Positions 23,614-34,989 of a DNA stretch of 64,000 nucleotides are shown here, one piece after another; position 1 is the stretch's first letter, and each line of letters opens with the position of its first letter. A model generated the notes under the pieces. That model was not told where the DNA came from. It was given only the letters and a program-made list of their open reading frames with translations, and searched no databases. The DNA lies in contig JAVGVS010000096.1 in NCBI GenBank assembly GCA_032718565.1, positions 864,228-928,227 of the forward strand, read 5' to 3'. The translations under genes and the position numbers were made by a program. The stretch is from Distichodus sexfasciatus. Taxonomy: Eukaryota > Chordata > Actinopteri > Characiformes > Distichodontidae.

Positions 23614-24199
23614 GGTATTAAACAAAATAATAAGCCACAAGAACAAATACAAAGCAAACAATAACGGAAAACCCAAATGCTTTATGTGCAGATGAAAACA
23701 CACTTTTAGTAATGAAACTCAAAACAGCTCTGTCAAAATGGTTTCGCCCACTGACACACTCATGAAACCTCTCTATTTCACCCCAAGTGGTACAGCCCCT
23801 CGCTCAGTTTCCCCCTCGAGAACCAGGAAGTACCACTGGGCTTGAATGGCGGTGAGTAAATGGAAATGACAATGAAACAAATATTCACTATATAGAAATG
23901 CTGGTAGGTCCTGAAAGAAATACTTCAATTTACGTAGTCATGTGCTTACTTTGGTTTCCCATGAAGTTCCGTGATGGAACAAGAAGGCGTCAATGACAGA
24001 AAATGCAGTTTGCCGGGCAATACGCAGTCCAGCCAACGCGGTAAAACCCCCACATGGCACATATTAGCTGACTGCCTTCAGTTCTGGCAATGAGGGAAAG
24101 GCGTATTGATATCTTCAAAGGATTCATAAATCTTGAAGTTGAAAACCGTTCTCCTGTCAAGCGCAGTATTGATTTTGCCATATTCCTCGCCATTTTGAG

Positions 24200-24790
24200 G
24201 AGCCGATCACAAAATCGGCGCGCGAGCCGAACCCGTTAGTCGTCCCGCTGCTAGGCCCTAGTTCAAACCGAGCAGGAGACAGAGAGATGCCAAGGGAAGG
24301 CTAGGAAAAGACCAGGCGGCTCAGCAGCTGAGGCTGAATTATTTAGGGGCCAGCAAGTTGACTTAAAGGCTCAACGAGCTCAATGAGCTGCAGGCGCAAA
24401 TCAACTGCAAAAATTTGGAGATGTTTCGCGTGCACCGGCAGTTGCAGCGCCAACGACAGCAGACGAACCCAAGCGCCCACAGGATCAACCTCGGCACCCG
24501 TTCCGGATTCCGTCACTTCCAATTACCACTTCTTCTGTTGATAATTCTGCCGCGTCCGCGGTTTTTGGACGCGCACCCGACCGCCCTGCTTCCTAGGCAG
24601 AGTCCAAACAGGGCCGAGCAAATTTCCGGGCGACTAATGACAGCGGCCATTTTGACGAGGAGAGTGAAACAACCATATGGCCGTTAACCAGTCAGGGGAC
24701 CTCCCACGAAATCTAGGCAAGACGAGACTGGCAGACGTTTCCAGGCAGCATCAGGAGAAGAGGAGGGACGCTAGTCTACAAAGGAGGCCT
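24200..24790. other. CpG-rich patch inside the adgrb3 intron, unidentified
   Basis: About 600 bases are much richer in G, C and CpG than their neighbours. They include a small inverted repeat CGCGTCC...GGACGCG (24549-24571). A 90-codon frame at 24415-24687 is Arg/Gln-rich at its start and resembles nothing I recognise. It could be a decayed transposon coding fragment or an intronic CpG island. Confidence 0.4.
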
Positions 24791-24799
24791 GAATAGGAA

Positions 24800-27640
24800 T
24801 AAAAGTTGTTCACAGCAAATTATTAACAGATTAACTTTTGGATATAAGTATTTTTAGAAATGAGTAAACTTTTCTTCTAGTTTTTTTCCACACTACAAAA
24901 CTATGGGAGACATCGAAATTGTAAACCTCAAGCTGTTTTCAGCACATATTCCCTTGTCAACTGCTCTATTTTAATTTATGTAAATACAGATACTACTTGT
25001 TTATTTGCAGATCTATTCATGTATTCGAATCATGTTTAAAACATATAATACCTTGGTGCGAAGCCGGAGGATTTCTGTCGATAATCAACAGGATTATTAA
25101 CCATTTACGTGACCTGTTTTGACTTGGTAAACACTCCGGGTTTTCCCCCCACCCACCCTCCCCCTCCAATTACCACGAGACTATTATGCTTAAGGCTGGT
25201 CCCGCTTGACGTACCTCGTTCTCGTTTCCAGAGAAGCCTAATTGCAAGTTTAGACCCCAAATCCGTTTACAGCATGGCGCTCTGAAATGACGTTGAAGCC
25301 CTTCTTATTCGCTCTTAGGCCCACCATGTGGAGCTACTCTCAATAGAAGCTGTGATTTTCGGAATGACACATTTAGGAAAACCACAGTTCGGTCTTCTGC
25401 AGAATGCAAAACAAAAAATCCTGATTTTAAAACAGCTGGATTTTCTATCCAAAGCGCCAAAGTTATATGCGGTTGTTAAACTTAAATTGATTTACATCTG
25501 GTGCTTGATATAACACCTTTTGCCATTTACTGACATTTGCTATGTGCGTCAGCCCCAACCAAGAATTGACTTCATTCCAGTTTGTGGACCTAGTTCTGAC
25601 CGTTCTTCGCTTGAGAATCTGGAATTTTGGTTAGCAGTTGAAGACTAGCAACAAGTAGGAGCTGAAGTGTTCTTAAACATTCCTGTGTATAATCAACTAA
25701 ACAATATGGAATGTACCAATGTCTTATGTAAAAAGGTAATTAAATGTAAATTGCACAAAAAGACTCTGTTACACAAGATCACAAGCTAATCTAAAGCACC
25801 AATATATAAAATTATTATAAATTACACCGCAGGCGATATTTAGTGATGACGGCAATCATTGCGAGGTGTCCACAGGGAGGCTGCGGTCACACCCGAGACA
25901 CTTTATAAATCCCAAACCAGTCTGACATCCCCATAAACGGCTGCGTATATCAGTAGTCAGGGAAAAGGAAGGACAGCTGATGCTTAATATTCATTGAAAT
26001 ATGAAATTGTTTGCTTATGGTCAATGGCAAAACCTGCAAGCAGGGCAAAAACAAAATAAAAATCCAAGGCGTGACTTTCTGCGATGTGCTCTTCACAGAT
26101 AATTCGTTTTCCGCAGGAGGATTTGTGGGCCGTTTTGCGAACGTAATTGCAGAGCACGCATTTAAACCGGTGCTCTCCCTTATATCCGAATTGTGCATTT
26201 GGAAGCAACCTTTACTCAGAATAAAGGGCACTGGTACTGATTACCGTTAGATCCTTCAAGCAGAGCCGTAACATTTGACATTTCAAGGAGGGAGGAAAGA
26301 AGAAGAAAAAAACCAGACCGATGGATCCTGACACCTTCTCCGTTCGCTCATCGCGGAGCTAAAATGGCCTCCGAGTGCAGGGAACAATAGGGATGAACGT
26401 GATGTGCTGTGACTACTGAGGAGACTTGACCGAGAGCCAACAGGGGAAGGAAAGGGCGCATGATGCAACGAAGATGCAGCACTAAGGGCTTTCCATTGGC
26501 CAGTGACACTGCGCAGAAGACGCCTTCTCCAAGGCCACTCTGCTGTCAGCCTCATCTCCTGCCTGGGTGATTATGCTTTTTTAATCTTAACATGAAACGC
26601 TGAGTCATGATGGAGTCCGTCCATCATCGGGCAGCTTTTTGAATTGCGCAAATGCTCCAAAATGCAACACTATTCTATTACTGTTTTTGAACTGTCTGAA
26701 AAATAGCCACCTGTGTCCGGAAAGAGGGGCATCTGCCATTTTAAATTGCAGTGAACAGACAGCAGCCAGCCAAGTCAAGACGGCCAAATGACTCAGCAGA
26801 AACAACCTGACGGAGGAGAGTGCAGCCTACTTCATTAGCACTAGCCATCGCCCCCAGTCGGCCTTGCCCTCTGGAGCACCAAAACAGGACGAGGGACGTC
26901 AGTGCCAGCGAGTGCTGGCCGGGTTGAAAATAAAAAAAAAGCCTTTTTCCCGAAAACAAAAACTAATGAAAATGTAGAAAAGCATTAGCGAACGGGCTGC
27001 CGGCCGAGGGCGGACGGAAGGAGGGAGAGTTGTAATGAGACAATGCCTCAAGATGTTGCTCATCTTCACCAGCCGGGCCTCCGTTAGAGACTAATTTAAG
27101 AGACACAATTTCGAGCGGCCCACTTTGAGCTATCGCATCTAGTGCCACGGTGCCTGAAGAGCAGATGATAAAGGGAAGAAGTGGCAGCAGCAGATAATAA
27201 AAAAACATCATCGTTAGGCCAAATCCTGCAGATGGCCGCCGCAACCGTACGATAATACGGAAGTAAATGAATGACCCGCATTGCCAAGAACCTCATGAGC
27301 TGTGATTATTACTAAGCCTACAGCACGTTTATGAGCAGATTAGGACCCCTGATGATGTTTACGACTGAATATGGGGGCAACAATATGCATATTTTATATA
27401 TAAACCACATTTTACACACAATACAGTACAACACAATATGTGTGGTTACTTTAGCGTTGAATACACGTTGAGCTCCAATACTCTGAAAATTGTGTTTAAA
27501 ACAAAGCTGTGTGCGTTGTCGGTGGCTGAACAACATGGCTTATAAATAAAAATACATTTATAAAAATAATATTTTTAGACTTTAACATGACACTTTATAT
27601 ATAAGTCAATTAAAACAAAAAATCACCAGCAAAAGCACTT
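24800..27640. other. Intronic sequence, no gene
   Basis: No transposon ends or tRNA-like heads were seen. Several minus-strand frames of 66-93 codons in 25950-27300 have no signal peptide, domain or splice context and look like chance frames in more GC-rich DNA. Confidence 0.6.
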
Positions 27641-27656
27641 TGTAAACGCTCTTTAA

Positions 27657-28242
27657 TAGGGATGCATTAATCCAACTTTTTCAGTTTTGATACTGATGCT
27701 GTAACTTGGGATTTTGGTATCGGCCAATCCCAAATACCAATTTTTAAAGAATAAGTTGTGTATTTGTGAGTAGACTGACACTGAGATTATTCTGTAATGC
27801 TTAAGGAAATACTTGAATTAAATACTGTTTTTCTAACTGAAACAATATAATAATGACACACCCATATGTACATGCTAAATTATTTATTATTAAAATAACA
27901 TCTCAATAATTATTTGTTTAAACACAGTTCTGTAATTTTGTGACGGTTCCTAATCCTGTGGTGCTAAAACCATCAGGAACACAGAGATTGCACGTGAGAC
28001 CTGGTGCTGTTATGGAATTTAAACAGTATAATCGTGGGATTCGCTTTCGGGGTTGTTGTGTGTTGTGTCGCTTGTTCTGCTCAGTCATATCAATATGTAC
28101 GAGTTAGTGTGAATGACGAACAATAAACCAGCTTTACTGCAGTGAGCGTGCGTCCATACGCGATGTCAGCGATACCCATTCCAGCTATTTGGGCCGTTAT
28201 CGGACTGCTATACCATCCACGTATCGGATCGGTGCATCCCTA
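27657..28242 (-). mobile_element. Non-autonomous hAT element, family 1 copy 3, uninterrupted
   Basis: Ends are TAGGGATGCATTAATCC and GGATCGGTGCATCCCTA. The flanking 8-bp duplication CTCTTTAA (27649-27656 and 28243-28250) is perfect. It lies in the opposite orientation to copies 1 and 2 and carries no family-2 insertion, so its 586 bp show the basic length of the family. Confidence 0.95.
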
Positions 28243-28249
28243 CTCTTTA

Positions 28250-30890
28250 ACCCTTTCATGCTCCTAACCACACCAGGATGTTCTAGTCCAAGCAGCATGC
28301 CTGCATTAAAATATTCCATCTTTAGCGCTTTTTCTAGCCTATTTGTCCACCTTTATCTTCCACATTCAACAATGAAACTCCCTCTGACAATTCACTCTCT
28401 CCATGCCCTCCAGATACAAAAACACACGTCTTACCTATGTATGCGGTATATATACACGTCTCACACACACTCACCCAGGAGAAGGGTCTGGATGGGCAGG
28501 AGAGTGTTGGGGGACGTATGTATGTAAGGTGTTTTTAGTGCCATAGTGCTATAAAAAATGAGGAGTTTGCCATATGCAAAATGTAACAAAGCATTCTAGT
28601 GTCTATGTGCCTGACTGCGGTAAATTTACGTAAATGTGTACCACGGCACAGGATTGCTATATTAAAGGGAATGGCAGCTTTTGGATCTCATGTGAGAACA
28701 GATTGGGTAAACCACTGTTCTCAAACACCACCCTACGACAAGTAGTTTTGGCATTGAGACTCTTCAGCAAACAGTACCACACTTTGTCGCCAAGAGTAAA
28801 GAACTGGCTTTCACTATGAAGTTTCGAGTGGAAAAACTTCTGAAGGAAGATAAGACACTGTAAAAGCCAGGTTTTCTGTTCCTCTTCTGTTCCTTTTTTT
28901 TTTTTTTTTAAGCGTACGGCGGCGTGAAGCTTTCAGTCGCCACACTGCGTTTTTAACAGTTAACAGCGGAAATCATTAACTCGCGTTCCCTCTACCTGTG
29001 TACTTGACGTCTTGGTTCCAAACCAGTGAATGAGACCCGAAAGGTTGAATTCCAGCTACAGAAGAGAGGCGTGAACCGCAAAGCACCTCGTCACAACGAG
29101 CCAAATCAGCCTCCTAGAGCCTCCTCGTGGCGTGCGCGGCGCTGCGGTTAATGCCGCGACTCCATTCTAAATACAAACAGGCGTCGTAGTAATAATGCAA
29201 TCAACTAATGCATGCTGGAGCGCGTCTTAATGTGCGGCATCGTCATAATTACCCATTATGCAAGTATAATGTGTTTTTTACATTTCAAAACACTTTACTT
29301 TTGTATGCCCAGCGAGGCTGTATTTCAAACACGGGGGGAATTATAAAGTCTAATCAGCCTTTCTTGCTGGCTAGAAGGATATCATCGAGCAAAGAGCACT
29401 GGGCCAGAAAAAAAATTCAGGAGCCTTTCAGAATCCCATTCAAAGGACGCACTATGTTGCCATACACAAAGCCGGCATGCGGAGGAGGACATCAAAGAAG
29501 GGTCTTTTTTGGGCCATATCTGAGACTTTATCTGACACCATTGATTTCTAGTAAGAGGGAGCGGCCGTTACATACTGATTGCAACAGGAGGAACATGGCT
29601 CTTCTGAACCTGAGAGGAACCCACCGGATATCCAGATGAGGGGAAAAAGGGATTTGGAACTGTCACTCTAAAAATAGACACACTGAGTGAAATCTTCATG
29701 GGGAGAAAAAAAATTAAGCTGGTGCTGGTAAGCCTTTCTAAACATGCAGATAACCGAATGTTGACTGGTTGCTTTCAGGACACGGGCACATTGCAGACAT
29801 GCCAGCGAGTGTGTGTTTACGTAATTGCGGTTTCCAGCCTTGACTGTAAAAAGTGCCACAGCAGGAGATCTAGCTGCTGTTCCTCATTCAGACACTGACA
29901 TGGTAGTAGCAAATTTGGGATCGTCCGCTTGTGCTGACCCATTTGGAGGCCACAGATAAGATCTGTGTTTAAATCTACTATGACACGGCTACATGCAAGG
30001 TTGGATCAAAAAAAAAAAAAAACAGAAAGGCCATCCTCAGCATCATGCGGCCACGAGTGAAACTGACACGTTTCAGGTCAGAGAGCATGAAACTCCTCAT
30101 TTGAAAGACGGCAAGGATGACGAGAGAGAAACGAAAGCCTACTTAACTCAGCTGAACTCGGATAACTCTAAAGCACAGTGCTACATTTGATCAGGAAGGC
30201 TGCCACTTGTTCCCTAGGGGGCTATTATTTTCAGCTTGTGAAAACGGAATGCCACAGGAGGGTTGCTCCACTGCAGAGGCGCTCTCTATCTCTCTCTCTC
30301 TCCTCCTTGCATCTCTCCTTCTCTCTCTATATATCTCCCACCCCAATTCCATGAGTGATTCATTATCCTTGAATCACTGTGCTGGAATGAAACGAGTGTG
30401 TCAATGTTCGTTCCCCCACCACCCCCATCCCCTGTAGATGCTGAGCCATTGCTGTTTTGAAGGACTCTTGAACTCTTCTCCAGTATCAAATACGTCAGAT
30501 GTACTCGGGTTAATCTGCATACCACGGGTCACTGTGTGGCGAAAATGATACAGCTCCTTAATTTTTTTTTAAAGGAAGTGTTTCCCACTACAAAGCACCC
30601 ACAGCGGAGTTTCCCTCTGATTGAGAGAAACAATGCTAATTGGAGACTGAGCAGAAGTCTGTTAACTAGACGGCACAAAATGACCACTTGCTTTGGGTTA
30701 GTTTTTAAACAGCAGCTTTTTAAGCTACAAGCTACTTATTATTAAATGTAGCCAACGAATCCTTCTCGCAGTTGCCAAGAGTGCCCTGTGATCCAATGAC
30801 TGTGTGCCGTGCGGCATGATAGCCGATCAGATGTCACGTCTGCAAATTCAGTGCCAATAAGAAACAACTGGGAGTTGAAAATTCATTGTA
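28250..30890. other. Intronic sequence, no gene
   Basis: Unique sequence with homopolymer runs (28898, 30009) and the CT repeat. The 143-codon frame at 29208-29639 is discussed among the rejected items. Confidence 0.6.
30276..30338. repeat. CT-rich simple repeat
   Basis: Imperfect CT array with TATATATC near its end; low complexity only. Confidence 0.85.
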
Positions 30891-30894
30891 AAAG

Positions 30895-31017
30895 GAGTAA
30901 AATAGCAGCATATGTATTTTTTTGTAATAATGTAGCATTTGGCCACGCTACATAAGTATTTGTAAAAAATTACTGGAAAAGTAGTTACGCTAATTAGTTA
31001 GCAACTCCTCAACACTG
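30895..31017. mobile_element. Fragment of a CAGTGTTG-type hAT element
   Basis: The right end reads TTAGTTAGCAACTCCTCAACACTG. In reverse complement, CAGTGTTGAGGAGTTGCTAA resembles the CAGTGTTGGGGAGTAAC-type termini widespread in vertebrate hAT elements. No left end or target duplication is visible. Confidence 0.4.
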
Positions 31018-31620
31018 TAATGCTGTAATTAAAGTCAAAACTTTTTTATCATTTGGAAACCTAATCATGGTCAGTAAATTTGCCATTATTATGGTTATTA
31101 TCTGCTTATTACCATATATTACCCTATTACCGTTGAATATGTGTGCAATTGTCACGGAATATAGATAACTTGATATGTGATACCTGATTATGTTTGATAT
31201 ATGTATAGCTAACATTACAGTTATAGTAAGGCTATTTAATACATTTGGCTTTTCTTGGTTGTGTTTACTCTTAACCTAATACCTTAACCAATCTGCAACC
31301 TTAAGTCAACACAGTCAATACAGCTGTCATGAATCAATATTTCATATCACATGTGAACAAAAGAGGAGAACTGCCAGTATAATAAGAATACAGCGTGTAT
31401 ACATGAAGTCGTATCTCAGTGCAAGCAGGACGTAAGGTTTTTTGTCAACATCTAGTGATGTTTTGTGTGTTTGTTTGCATTAACGGCCCCGTTTTAAAGT
31501 TGGGAAGGGTGGAGGGGTTCCGGGGGCTTGGCCAAACACAAATACCATAGTCACAAAACGCCGTTAGCTGCGTTAAAATGCGTTTTAGACACCCACAAAA
31601 AAAGGCGCCACACGAGAAGC

Positions 31621-31628
31621 ATACTCAC
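31621..31628 (-). other. adgrb3: Splice donor ending the adgrb3 first coding exon
   Basis: The minus strand reads GAGG|GTGAGTAT, an excellent donor. It falls after the first base of codon 252 (phase 1), which fits the KRPxKE-E junction region of BAI3 proteins. It explains why similarity to BAI3 stops here although the reading frame stays open for 14 more codons. Confidence 0.92.
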
Positions 31629-32382
31629 CCTCCTTGGACGGCCGCTTCATTTCCGCGCTCAGGTTGCACGCGTGCGCAGTGCGCAGCTGCGGCGTCAGAC
31701 ACGCCTCGGTTTGCGGGTTTAAAGGCAACACGACGTTGTTGAGCATCAGCACGCTGTCCGACTCCCCGTCGCCCAGGTGCTGTGGACAAGTGCATTTGGA
31801 GTAGACAATTCCACATGACTCCACCGTCCCTTTCTCTCCCTTCAGGCAGTTTTCCAACCACGTACACAACACCTGACATCCAAACTGACTCGGACTCGCC
31901 TTGTTCAAAACCACAAACTCCACCATCGACTTCTCATCTTCCTCCAATTTCTTTGTAGCCAATCCGTTGTAGTCGTATGGGTAAAGCCGCCGGAGCTGCA
32001 CAAAGTTTTTGTCATAATGCAAAAAGACATAAATATTCTTCGCGTCGCACAAGTAGACGATGGACTCGTTGTTCTTCAACAGCTCATTTATCTTTTCGTG
32101 GGAGAAATGGTCAAACTGGTAAACCAGGAGCGAGAACTCGGAGCAGCTTAACTCGCGTTTGTACAGTTTCAGGTAGATGCTGTATTTGGTAGGGTCTGGG
32201 TTCTCCAACGTCCATGTACAGTTTGTGAAGTTCTTCGGGAACATTTCATTCACAGAGTAAGATCCATAAATGACTCCCTTGACCAGTGTAGAACACCAAA
32301 AATCTTGGGCACCGGTATATCCAAACATAACCAGGAGATAGGTGGAAAATATATAAATCAACAGATTACGAATAGCCTTCAT
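31629..32382 (-). CDS. adgrb3: First coding exon of adhesion G protein-coupled receptor B3 (BAI3), partial gene
   Basis: This exon encodes residues 1-251 plus the first base of codon 252 of a BAI3 orthologue. BAI3 is a neuronal adhesion GPCR whose extracellular N-terminus binds C1q-like proteins at synapses (family knowledge). The start MKAIRNLLIYIFSTYLLVMF is a hydrophobic signal peptide, with likely cleavage near residue 25. A CUB-like domain follows at about 30-160, containing DFWCSTLVKGVIYGSYS and MFPKNFTNCTWTLENPDPTK, which are nearly invariant in BAI3 and identify the paralogue. A cysteine-rich stretch (about 169-239, with CTCPQHLG) closes the exon. I count 12 cysteines and N-glycosylation sequons at N51, N54, N105 and N240. 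The thrombospondin repeats, GAIN domain and seven-helix region must lie in exons beyond the left edge. The frame runs 14 codons into the intron if the donor at 31628 is ignored. The ATG has A at -3. Reading of this exon is secure; the rest of the gene is not visible. Confidence 0.97.
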
Positions 32383-32397
32383 CCTATGTCATTTGGC
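32383..32397 (-). promoter_or_regulatory. adgrb3: 5' leader of the adgrb3 exon with a two-codon upstream ORF
   Basis: On the minus strand a pyrimidine tract ending CCCTTTTTTCTTCCAG (32398-32413) is a strong splice acceptor, so the exon begins at 32397 with 15 leader bases. Within them ATG-ACA-TAG (32392-32384) is a minimal upstream ORF. Its stop is separated from the main ATG (32382) by a single base. The upstream ATG has C at -3, a weak context, whereas the main ATG has A at -3. Leaky scanning, or reinitiation right after the stop, would still allow receptor translation (inference). Confidence 0.8.
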
Positions 32398-32869
32398 CTG
32401 GAAGAAAAAAGGGAGACACACTAAGGTTTCTTCACCAGTTCCATCATTATTCAGCATCACACATGCACACGCCTGCGCACACACAGAAAGTGAGAGATCT
32501 GTATATACACAGATAGGGAGAGAAATCCATTCTGACAGTCACTTCAACTTAAAAACAGACTGCTTAGTTTAGTTTGGGTTACATGTTCATCACGCTTACA
32601 CATATGTGATCTTATATCTCATGCGAAATATGATTTTCCAGAGCGGAAAATACACATTTCAGATAAACATTGCCACCTTGTGGTGCCTAATGCATCCAGA
32701 ATAAGAACTTTAGACACCTGCACGGACAAGAAGGTAAAATATCGAGCGTAACAACTTATTATGAATTATAATCTATAGGGCAGTGTTTGTTCTATTATAT
32801 TTTTTGTTTAATATATCACACTGTCTTTTATAAAAATGTTTAGAGTGACGGTATATGTGTTGCAAGGTC

Positions 32870-32885
32870 GAGTCTTACCTTATGG
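32870..32885 (-). other. Candidate splice donor of a 5' UTR exon
   Basis: The minus strand reads CCATAAG|GTAAGACT with the exon side ending at 32879. It is the best minus-strand donor I can see between the coding exon and the CpG-rich region. If used, it would leave a 481-bp intron to the acceptor at 32398. Without transcript data this remains a guess; a matching upstream acceptor or start was not identified. Confidence 0.25.
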
Positions 32886-33344
32886 TCGTATTGAAAATAA
32901 TAATAACAACGGGGAAAGACTTCAGTCTAATGATAAAACACGACGACATAAATAAATCGAAGGATAAATGGCAATTTTGCAGTCGTCCATATTGGATTCA
33001 GCAACAAACTCCAGGCTTTTTTAAACCTGCTGTAATTCGGGTCTTAGTAAATTTACTCTGTAAGGGCTAATGCTGTTAAATGTAAGGCATCTTCCACATC
33101 TAGAAAGATCATCGGAAGGATCCGTTTTCACATCGTCATTCCCGTGTTTCTAGCCAGTATTATTTCTAAGCATGAAGGAACTTTATCCTGTGGCAAGTGG
33201 TGTAACATGGGGCTCGATTTCCACATGCGAATGGTGACGATACTGCCGTATTTCTGCGCAGACTAGCCAGAAACTTTAGTGTTAACGTTGCTGAGGTGCG
33301 ATCGTGTGTTTGCGCCTGGAAAATGCATTTTAAACGGCGAGATA

Positions 33345-33365
33345 TGTGTGCGTGTGTGTGTGTCC

Positions 33366-33442
<77 letters not shown>
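33345..33442. repeat. Compound (GT)n(AG)27 microsatellite
   Basis: A GT run broken by CC (to 33388) is followed directly by 27 perfect AG units (33389-33442). It lies about 1 kb upstream of the adgrb3 start codon, between exon and promoter-like region. Reading frames across it give Ser-Leu or Arg-Glu runs that are artefacts. Confidence 0.98.
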
Positions 33443-33447
<5 letters not shown>

Positions 33448-34173
33448 TGCTATTCGATGTCCTGATTGCATTAATCCTGTAGGCATTGCAGCTGTGTGTG
33501 CGTGTGGAGGCGTTGAAACTCATTGTAAGGGCGCCTTGAGCTTCGGCATCCCCAACATGGAGCTTCCATAAGGACATTTGTTTCCTTGTTTTATTCGCCA
33601 TGAATAATGTGCTACGACTTATCGTGCTTTATTTTATTTTATTTTTCCATATATTTGCATGGAATCACTTCATTGACGACGAGGCTCAGACACACACACA
33701 CACAAACACACACACACCAAAAAAAAACAGCACTTGCTTCACGACTTTCATTTAGAATATGAACGGATTACAAGCGCGGCTTTATCTCATGCACCAGCCT
33801 CGTACGACACGGTGTTTGCAAAGGCGGATTCGAGTAAACCACCCCAAAATACCCACCAACCGCCAGTTCTTTTAAGTGAAAAATAATGTAACGGGCAGTA
33901 GGCTGAAAAATAACCCTCCGAATCAAGATTTAACGATGCATAGTCGGCGCCAGAACTCATTTCTCGTTTCACCACTCAAATCCGACCATCATCGCGTTAA
34001 CTTCCCGTTAACCCTCGACTATAATGTGACTCCTTTGAAAAATTGACGTAGTTGCATTGCATTAATCAAAAGCAGAGACAATGAAGTAGATACACAAGTC
34101 TCCAAATGACACTGAGACACTCCATAAATTATAACTTTGATTCAGTGGTAAAGGTGCATTTATGGAGGCTGCA

Positions 34174-34189
34174 TCACAACAACAACAAC

Positions 34190-34261
<72 letters not shown>
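34174..34261. repeat. (AAC)n(AAT)24 microsatellite
   Basis: A few AAC units pass into 24 perfect AAT units (34190-34261), about 300 bases from the CpG-rich region. Frames through it give poly-Asn or poly-Tyr and are not genes. Such long perfect arrays are usually highly polymorphic. Confidence 0.98.
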
Positions 34262-34559
34262 TACATATTACACTCCGGAAGCTATGGCTATTTTTCCCAC
34301 ATACTTGAAGGCATCCTTTTAGAAATGACAAAACGCAAAGCTATCTTGCAAATCGATATTTCCCATTGCCCACGACAGAAGTCCGGTGCAACAAGATGCT
34401 CAATGTACAAAAAATGCGTTAGACTCCAATCTGGCTCATCTCCCGTTATTTTTCATCTATAAGGAACCAAGTGCGCGCTCAAGCACAAGTGTATGCGACT
34501 GAGAAACCCTAAAAACGCGATAATACCAAAAAGCAAAAATCTATGGACATAAACGTGAA

Positions 34560-34985
34560 GGTATCTCGTTTGATCGCCAGCTTCCCCGAAGAGGTGGTTA
34601 AGCAGGGCAGCAGGTAGAGCAAAAAAAATCCTTGACGGATGGTGGGGCGATGCTCGAAATACTGACTCGCTATGGAGTGAGATAGGAGCCGCTCGCTTGC
34701 GCGCCCGCCGAGCCTCAGGACTGGAGCTGCAATATCACGTCACTGCCACTAAGATAACGCACGCACGCTCGCACGTCTCGCACTGCGTCTCACGCCACTT
34801 TCGCCCCCCTTTTCTCTTTTGCCCTCCCCGGCGCACATAAGACACGGTTTTTATTGAAAATCAAACTGGACCAGCGCTGAGCCGTACGGTACCCCCTTTT
34901 CCCGCGCGCCCGATCCCGAAACGGAGCGGACTATAAACCACATCACAACTCCGCGGAAGGCGTTTGGACCAACAATGCGGGACTG
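34560..34985. promoter_or_regulatory. adgrb3: CpG-rich promoter-like region upstream of adgrb3
   Basis: This stretch is clearly richer in C, G and CpG than the AT-rich sequence on either side, for example GCTTGCGCGCCCGCCGAGCC near 34695 and CCCGCGCGCCCGATCCCG near 34902. CACGTCA near 34737 resembles a cAMP-response half site. It sits about 2.2-2.6 kb upstream of the first coding exon, where a non-coding first exon and promoter would be expected. A TATAAA on the plus strand at 34932-34937 could equally serve a divergent transcript. I could not place the transcription start or the first exon with confidence. Confidence 0.55.
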
Positions 34986-34989
34986 GAAC

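Larger units (their letters stand above)
1..31628 (-). other. adgrb3: Intron of adgrb3 following the first coding exon (5' part only)
   Basis: Beyond the donor at 31628 I searched both strands for BAI3 segments: the linker before the thrombospondin repeats, the WSxW-type repeats, the GAIN domain and the seven-helix region. I found none. The intron is therefore at least 31.6 kb, in keeping with the very large introns of this gene in other vertebrates (family knowledge). It is filled with hAT elements, SINEs and a LINE-1 fragment listed separately. No independent gene is convincing inside it. Confidence 0.85.
32430..34559. other. Probable adgrb3 first intron / 5' flank outside the repeats
   Basis: Apart from the two microsatellites, a short CA run near 33691-33717 and the candidate donor at 32879, I see only AT-rich unique sequence. 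No coding exon and no transposon is recognisable. Confidence 0.5.

Noticed and set aside
29208..29639. 143-codon plus-strand open frame
   Set aside because: No similarity that I can name, no promoter or splice context. It begins inside a motif-rich segment that looks regulatory.
1..31580. Search for further adgrb3 exons (thrombospondin repeats, GAIN, seven-helix region)
   Set aside because: No minus-strand segment with WSxW or CSVTCG-like motifs or flanking splice sites was found.
31625..32192. Alternative frames within the adgrb3 exon (84 codons minus, 71 codons plus)
   Set aside because: Shadow frames of a well-identified coding exon.
33166..33601. Frames of 91-112 codons across the GT/AG microsatellite
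   Set aside because: Ser-Leu, Thr-His and Arg-Glu runs come from the dinucleotide array on both strands.
33345..34261. Regularly repeated sequence considered as a CRISPR array or satellite
   Set aside because: Simple di- and trinucleotide repeats without spacers; a CRISPR array is not expected in a vertebrate nuclear genome.
34062..34462. Poly-Asn and poly-Tyr frames
   Set aside because: Produced by the (AAT)24 array; not a polyglutamine-like protein.
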